DNA from: MED-G105 sp039814575
GTDB taxonomy: Bacteria > Pseudomonadota > Alphaproteobacteria > Caulobacterales > Parvularculaceae
Assembly: GCA_039814575.1 (NCBI GenBank)
Contig: JBCCAY010000020.1
Span: forward strand, 7,165 to 71,164
Direction: 5' to 3'
Length of the DNA stretch: 64,000 nt
Part shown: positions 58,996 to 64,000 of the stretch, piece by piece
How the letters are laid out: each line of letters begins with the position of its first letter
Position numbering within the stretch: position 1 is the first letter of the stretch
Notes under the pieces: model-generated
What the model was told of the DNA's origin: nothing
What the model saw: only the letters and a program-made list of their open reading frames with translations
Database searches by the model: none
Translations under genes and position numbers: made by a program

Positions 58996-61626
58996 CTAGG
59001 CGGCGGACGTATCGGCTTGATTGCTATCCGCGAGCGCGCCGTTCACAATATATTTCTTCAAAGTGTCGATGACGTCATCTTTATTGATGGGTTTACGGAT
59101 ATAGCCGCTAAACCCTTCTTTGAGCAGACGTTCTTTATCGCCAGACATCGCATGCGCTGTAATCGCGATGATCGGTGCATTGTCTCGATTTTGCTTCGCT
59201 TCTTCAGCTCGAATGGCTTTTAATGCTTCTACGCCGTCCATTTCGGGCATAGAGATGTCCATAAGGATGAGGTCGAAGCGCTTGTCGACGGCGGCCTCAT
59301 ACGCGATGCGGCCGTTTTCGGCGAACGTTAGATCGTGGACATCGTTTCCGAGCATGTTCTTAAGAACAAGTCGATTGACCTCATTGTCTTCGGCGATGAG
59401 GATCTTCGACCTCGCTTCTAAGGCGAGCGTTGAGACATCGCTGGTTTTTTCAATATTTGTCTGCCCGGCTGCGTCGCCCGCGTTCGCATCAATGCTGTTT
59501 GAGCTGTCCGCTTCGGCCATACGCTTGGCCACGCGTTTTAGACGTCCGCCGGCGACGGAGTTTGAGATGCTTGCGATCAGTTGGCGTGCACGGGTTGGCT
59601 TTGTTAGATATTCCGAGACGCCGATAGATCGGAACTTCTGGATAAGACCTTCGTAATCGACCGAGGACAAGACGATGATCTTGACGGCGTTAAGGGCGGG
59701 ATCACCTGTGATGCGGCGCGCGAGTTCCTCGCCGTCCATCTCGGGCATGTGATAATCGATAATGGCGACGGCGAAGGGCGCGCCGTCATTGGCGGCGGCT
59801 TTGAGAGCCGCGAGCGCATCCTTGGCGTTATTGACGCAGACGCTTTGCGCGCCGCAGCTCGCGAGTTGTTCTGACAAGATTGCGCGATTGACGTCGAGAT
59901 CGTCGACAATGAGCGTCTTAACGCCGGCTAAGTCGTAGGTGGGCGATTGTTCCAGCGTATCGGCGTTTTTCGCGACCGGCAGTGTGATGTTGAATGAGAA
60001 AGTGGAGCCGACGCCGAGTTCCGACGTGATGTCGATATCGCCGCCCATGGCTCTGACGAGGCTTCTGCTGATGCTGAGGCCGAGTCCTGTACCGCCATAC
60101 TTTCGCGTCGTTGAGTTTTCGGCCTGGGTGAATTCTTCGAAGATAACAGCGCGCTTATGTTCGTCTATTCCAATGCCGGTGTCTTCGACCGCGATGCGCA
60201 GTTTCGCATCGGCGCCGTCTAGCTCACAAGAAACATCGACGAGGACATACCCCTCGTGGGTGAACTTAATGGCGTTGCCGACGAGATTGGTGACGGTTTG
60301 CCTGATGCGTCCCGCGTCGCCGATTAGGCGATCTGGAAGTTTCGGATGACATCGTACAATGAGCTCGATCTTCTTCTCGCGTGCGGCGCCGCCAAGCAGT
60401 GTCGCGACGTCCTCGACGGCCGCGCGTAAGTCGAACGGCGCAAGGTCGAGTTCCATTTTTCCGGCTTCGATTTTCGAGAAATCGAGAATGTCGTTGATGA
60501 TGGTGAGAAGCGCGCTGCCGGACTTGTGAATAGTCTCCACAAAGATCTGTTGCTTGTCGTTAAGGGGGGTGTCTTGGAGCAGTTCCGACATGCCGAGGAC
60601 GCCGTTCATCGGCGTTCTAATCTCATGACTCATCGAGGCCAGAAACTCTGACTTGGCGATGCTTGCTTGCTCTGCCTTTTTGCGCGCCGCCATAAGAGGA
60701 CCGACGAGCATAAAACGGGTGACGACGCTGACCGCCGTCATCATCGCGAGGGCCGTTAAGATAAGCACAACCGAGAAAGACGCGCGAAAACGAGCGACGG
60801 CGGCGAGGGCGTTTTGCTTGTCCATTATCACGGCGATCCGCCAATCAATTGTTGGTACGCCCTTTAGCTCAACGAAAGTAACGATTTTTTCCCGCCCTTC
60901 GGCTGTACCGGTTTGGACGTGATTGTCGATTTTTAGGTTCTCATCTTCGAAGTATTGGAAGACATGTTCGCCGATCCGTTGATCATCGTCGTGGATGAGA
61001 ATTTCGCCGTTTCCGTCCACCAACATGATCGCATCGACGCCTTGCATGCGCTCGCTATTTGCAACCTCAAGCAAACGATCCGCCAACACGTCAGCGCCAA
61101 AAACGAATTGCCGGTTTCCGTCGTCCAGGAACGGTTTAACAATAGTGAAGACGAGAAGACCGGTTGAGGCGTCATGATAGGGCGCGGTTACGGTAAGATC
61201 GCCCGTTTTGACTGCATCCGTGTACCACGGTCTAACGCGATGGTCATACCCCTCTGGTAAGGAGGCGCGTTCGGGAAACATATAAAAATTTCCGTCTTCA
61301 TCTCCATAAAGAAGGTGGAAGAAGTTTTCCAAAAGAACGGGACGTGACACTTCTTTGACGAGATCCGGACCGATGTCCGCTTCAAGGACAGAATTAAACG
61401 CCGCTTCGGTGAGGCTAATTTTTCCGTTTAACCAATTCTCGACACCCCACGCGGTCGTCGCGCCGATAGACGCCAATTCACGATTGATTTCCTGCATTTT
61501 CGATTTGGTGAGAATGACGTTCGCGTAGAGCGCGAACGCGCCGACGATCGAAAGCGCTGCAATCGTGGCGACAGCGACGGTCATAAACATTAAGCGACGG
61601 GCGCTGTCTTTGTGCGGGATGGCCAT
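58996..61626 (-). CDS. hybrid sensor histidine kinase with two receiver domains
   Basis: An 876-residue membrane kinase. Helices at 13-36 and 282-303 flank a periplasmic Cache-like sensor (RPWYTDAVKTGDLTVTAPYHDA at about 132-153). HisKA begins near 326 with phosphoacceptor His334 (SEFLASMSHEIRTPMNGVLG), then HATPase_c (QTVTNLVGNAIKFT, EDTGIGIDEH, KYGGTGLGLSISRSLV). REC1 (IIDYHMPEMDG) and REC2 (LILMDISMPEMDGVEALKAIRAE) follow. No HPt domain is fused, so a separate HPt or response regulator must act downstream. It is an orphan: no regulator gene adjoins it. Confidence 0.93.
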   Translation of the reverse strand: MAIPHKDSARRLMFMTVAVATIAALSIVGAFALYANVILTKSKMQEINRELASIGATTAWGVENWLNGKISLTEAAFNSVLEADIGPDLVKEVSRPVLLENFFHLLYGDEDGNFYMFPERASLPEGYDHRVRPWYTDAVKTGDLTVTAPYHDASTGLLVFTIVKPFLDDGNRQFVFGADVLADRLLEVANSERMQGVDAIMLVDGNGEILIHDDDQRIGEHVFQYFEDENLKIDNHVQTGTAEGREKIVTFVELKGVPTIDWRIAVIMDKQNALAAVARFRASFSVVLILTALAMMTAVSVVTRFMLVGPLMAARKKAEQASIAKSEFLASMSHEIRTPMNGVLGMSELLQDTPLNDKQQIFVETIHKSGSALLTIINDILDFSKIEAGKMELDLAPFDLRAAVEDVATLLGGAAREKKIELIVRCHPKLPDRLIGDAGRIRQTVTNLVGNAIKFTHEGYVLVDVSCELDGADAKLRIAVEDTGIGIDEHKRAVIFEEFTQAENSTTRKYGGTGLGLSISRSLVRAMGGDIDITSELGVGSTFSFNITLPVAKNADTLEQSPTYDLAGVKTLIVDDLDVNRAILSEQLASCGAQSVCVNNAKDALAALKAAANDGAPFAVAIIDYHMPEMDGEELARRITGDPALNAVKIIVLSSVDYEGLIQKFRSIGVSEYLTKPTRARQLIASISNSVAGGRLKRVAKRMAEADSSNSIDANAGDAAGQTNIEKTSDVSTLALEARSKILIAEDNEVNRLVLKNMLGNDVHDLTFAENGRIAYEAAVDKRFDLILMDISMPEMDGVEALKAIRAEEAKQNRDNAPIIAITAHAMSGDKERLLKEGFSGYIRKPINKDDVIDTLKKYIVNGALADSNQADTSAA

Positions 61627-61691
61627 TTTTTCTTTTACTCATCCAAACGGAGACCGGCGTCATGCGGACAAACGTTTGCGAAGGTATCGCG

Positions 61692-61705
61692 CATTAACGT
61701 TAATG
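61692..61705. promoter_or_regulatory. 14-bp perfect palindrome upstream of the hybrid kinase gene
   Basis: CATTAACGTTAATG, 66 bases before the kinase start codon. Its core TTAACGTTAA recurs upstream of pdxH at 810-819. Confidence 0.3.
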
Positions 61706-61841
61706 AAGTGGAAAATGCTTACTAGGCACCGGTTCGGCGTGACGGATAAAACATCCGTTCTATAAGCAACGAAGGGCACATTTAGATCGTTTCAATGGCG
61801 CTTATTTCGCTTGTAATATGAGCGCTCTTCTCTTCACCGGC

Positions 61842-63128
61842 CTAGCCGGCCCAAACGAGGCCGATGACAGCGCCCGTCATGAGCGTCGCCAGCGTTCCGG
61901 CGACGAGCGCTTTTGGCCCTAAGGCGAGAACATCGTCGCGTCGGTCGGGCGCGATCGCCTTTAATCCGCTGACGACGATGCCGAGGCTCGCGAAATTGGC
62001 GAACCCGCATAGGGCGTAGATTACGATCAGTTGAGAGCGTTCGCTAAGCGCGCCCTCGGGGAGTTTTGTGAGATCGATGTAAGCGAGCAGCTCGTTTAAG
62101 GCAGTCTTAACCCCCATTAACGATCCGGCCGTCACCGCCTCGCCCCACGGAACGCCGGCGAGCCACATTAACGGCGCGAAGAGCCAGCCGAGAAGGTGTT
62201 GGAGCGTCAGCGGCGCGCCGTCGATCGGCGGCGCTGCGCTCAACAAAATGTTGATAAGCGCGGCGAGGGCGGTAAAGGCGATGAGGGCGGCGAGGATGTT
62301 AAGATAGAGTTTTAGCCCGTCAGCGACGCCGCTTGTGAAGGCGTCCATCGCGCTGTCATAGGTGAAATCGTCGCCGGCGTTCGCGGCCGTCGGCTCTTCG
62401 CTTTCTTCCGGAGGCATCATAATAATCGCCATCAAGACGCCCGCCGGCGCAGAGAGCAGTGAGGCCAGGATGATATGTCCGAGGATTGATGGTTGTATCG
62501 GTTCTAACAACGCCGCGTAGAGAACCATAACCGATCCGGCGATCGTGGCGAAGCCGCCGGTAATGACGATAAAAAGTTCGCTCCGAGACAGTTTCGACAG
62601 GAAAGCGCGGATGAGTAACGGCGCTTCGGTTTGTCCAAGAAACGTATTCGCTGCGGCGGCGAGGGCGACGGCGCCGCCGACGCCGAACCCGCGCGATAGA
62701 ATCAACGCTAATCCTTTTACGAACAATTTTAGCAGTCCGATATGCCACAATAGTGCGGCAAGACCGGAAAAAAAGATAAGCAGCGGCAAACCGCGAAAGG
62801 CTAGGGAGAACATGGCGGCGTCATTGGCGACGGTGAACGGCGCGGGACCGCCGCCAAGATGCCCGAAGACGAGTGAGGTGCCCGCTTCCGTCGCCTGTTG
62901 CAGTGCTTCGACCGCTATATTGAGAAACGCCAAAGCGTCGCGCGCGCCGGGCGTATAGAGCATGAACGCGGCGAAGATGATCTGCGCTATTACGGTCCAA
63001 GCCGCGGCGCGGAGGGGAAAGCGCCGTCGGTTTTCCGAAAACAGCCAAGCGAGAGCGACGAATGCGACAAGACCCAAGAAGCTTTGCGCGCGTAGCCCGA
63101 GGGAAGCGGCGTCCATCCATGCTTGCAT
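61842..63128 (-). CDS. NupC-type nucleoside transporter
   Basis: A 428-residue concentrative nucleoside transporter (CNT) with about ten hydrophobic segments. Family blocks are present: NFLGQTEAPLLIRAFLS (QTEAPL substrate site), VITGGFATIAGSVMVLYAALL, GLKLYLNILAALIAFTALAALINI, AGSLMGVKTALNELLAYIDL and ALCGFANFASLGIVVSGLKAIAP. It imports nucleosides with H+ or Na+. Start ATG at 63128 or an internal Met five residues later. It is next to tRNA-Arg, in the opposite direction. Confidence 0.92.
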   Translation of the reverse strand: MQAWMDAASLGLRAQSFLGLVAFVALAWLFSENRRRFPLRAAAWTVIAQIIFAAFMLYTPGARDALAFLNIAVEALQQATEAGTSLVFGHLGGGPAPFTVANDAAMFSLAFRGLPLLIFFSGLAALLWHIGLLKLFVKGLALILSRGFGVGGAVALAAAANTFLGQTEAPLLIRAFLSKLSRSELFIVITGGFATIAGSVMVLYAALLEPIQPSILGHIILASLLSAPAGVLMAIIMMPPEESEEPTAANAGDDFTYDSAMDAFTSGVADGLKLYLNILAALIAFTALAALINILLSAAPPIDGAPLTLQHLLGWLFAPLMWLAGVPWGEAVTAGSLMGVKTALNELLAYIDLTKLPEGALSERSQLIVIYALCGFANFASLGIVVSGLKAIAPDRRDDVLALGPKALVAGTLATLMTGAVIGLVWAG

Positions 63129-63352
63129 GCTTTTCGATCCCGTCTATGCGGCGCCACGCCGACGCGTCTCATAGGGCGCTGATTCGGGGATAGCGATCGC
63201 TCCGCACCGAGGTACGGAGCGATCGGGCGATCGATTGGTGAGAGGCCGCCGTCCGCTACGGCGTGACGGTGCGCCTCGCCTGGGAAGCAACGCCGCGCTT
63301 TTTTCGGCTTTTCCTTGCAGTTTTTGGCGGCATCGGGCATTCAAAGGGGCTT

Positions 63353-63429
<77 letters not shown>

Positions 63430-63748
63430 TTGTTATGTTACTTATGTAAGTAGTAGATTTTAAACACTATCAGATTGTCGCATGGTTCGGCGGCAATAGT
63501 AGGTATCTGATATTATTGGGCTTTTTCATATTTTTGCTAAATGGCGCTCAGATATGCTGTAAATATTCCTATACTGACTTACTGCGAACGTGTTTGTCAG
63601 AGGCAAATTCTTGATGTCGAAACGTCGCCGGAATTGGAAGTGGTAGGCTTTGCTGCTAAGGTCTGCTTTGAAGTCCATATTTGCTGATTGACATGAGTAA
63701 TCGCGGGGATCTTTTTTGCTCTGACTTTAGTTTTTTAGACGGCGATAA
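63430..63748. other. AT-rich gap downstream of tRNA-Arg
   Basis: A 319-base stretch with visibly higher A+T than the rest of the window and no supported gene. It begins with the short dyad TACTTA-TG-TAAGTA at 63439-63452. It may be the left end of a tRNA-integrated element; no integrase is visible here. Confidence 0.55.
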
Positions 63749-64000
63749 TCAAAGTACGTTGATCGCTCTTGCGAGGTTTTCCCGCGCCTGCGCTTCCAAT
63801 CGCTGGAAGAAGTAGTTGGAGTGATAGATTTGTGGTCGCTCTAGGAAGGAGCGCAAAATCTTTTGGGGCTGTCCCAGAAGATTTACTTTCGTGTGTATGG
63901 TTTGAGCCATGTTCGTAGAGTTTTCAAGAGCTGATCCGCGGCTCCATAATTGAAGCGCCACTCGCATTCCTTGAGATACAGATGAAAGTTTTGTCGCGGA
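63749..64000 (-). CDS. unrecognised protein, C-terminal part only
   Basis: The reverse strand is open from the window edge (64000) to a stop at 63749, giving 83 residues whose N-terminal end lies outside. The sequence RVALQLWSRGSALENSTNMA...FLERPQIYHSNYFFQRLEAQARENLARAINVL is not recognised. The Met at 63967 could be a start, but the frame continues upstream to the edge, so it is probably internal. Base composition is unlike the housekeeping genes, consistent with island DNA. Confidence 0.45.
   Translation of the reverse strand, partial: SATKLSSVSQGMRVALQLWSRGSALENSTNMAQTIHTKVNLLGQPQKILRSFLERPQIYHSNYFFQRLEAQARENLARAINVL

Overview
This window is chromosomal DNA, moderately GC-rich, from an alphaproteobacterium. 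The cytochrome aa3 oxidase cluster (ctaC-ctaD-...-ctaB-coxF-like-ctaG-ctaE-DUF983-SURF1), the HIG1-type twin-membrane protein, the etfBA/3-hydroxyacyl-CoA dehydrogenase neighbourhood and the VPLPA-CTERM surface proteins resemble marine Caulobacterales/Parvularculales-type genomes. That placement is an inference from gene content, not from a marker phylogeny. No phage, transposase, CRISPR array or rRNA operon was found. Most of the window is housekeeping chromosome; the last roughly 570 bases, beyond a tRNA-Arg gene, look different.

Layout. 1-4.0 kb: 3' part of aroC (minus), pdxH, a TerB-like membrane protein, rarA and a YaiI-type protein. 4.2-6.8 kb: a small divergent accessory locus in which a TetR-type regulator faces an operon of two SRPBCC-fold proteins and an AhpD-like protein, with paired CAAT-N4-ATTG dyads between them. 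7-15 kb: MBL hydrolase, ATP-grasp-like protein, DUF442 phosphatase-like protein, mannose-1-phosphate guanylyltransferase, a VPLPA-CTERM protein, sterol desaturase and a membrane AraC regulator. 15.2-21.3 kb: a catabolic locus with an enolase-superfamily dehydratase, an HpaI-type aldolase, a creatinase-like M24 hydrolase, a LysR regulator and an unknown protein. tRNA-Pro(CGG) and tRNA-Gln(TTG) follow.

22.5-28.8 kb: a complete TonB2-type energy-transduction operon (DUF3450 protein, TtpC-like MotA/TolQ/ExbB fusion, ExbB, two ExbD, TonB, TPR protein). 29-38 kb: 3-hydroxyacyl-CoA dehydrogenase, etfBA, an MDR oxidoreductase, a HIG1-type protein, two papain-fold secreted proteins and gluQ. 37.9-42.7 kb: two EamA transporters in tandem, tldD and a second VPLPA-CTERM protein. 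43-51 kb: the cytochrome c oxidase and assembly cluster. It includes a 42-residue CoxF-like gene and an unknown three-helix membrane protein set between two terminators.

51-63 kb: a 754-residue NlpC/P60 protein, a non-flagellar MotA-like/OmpA-like pair, a small secreted protein, typA, a hybrid histidine kinase with two receiver domains, a NupC-type transporter and tRNA-Arg(CCG). The promoter of the small secreted protein carries two helically phased arrays: four 11-bp TGCGC repeats directly upstream of a sigma70-like -35 element, and three 11-bp ATGACA (TGTCAT on the other strand) repeats over the -10. This is the most distinctive regulatory structure seen. Beyond the tRNA-Arg gene the DNA becomes AT-rich and an unrecognised gene runs off the end, as expected for the edge of a tRNA-associated island.
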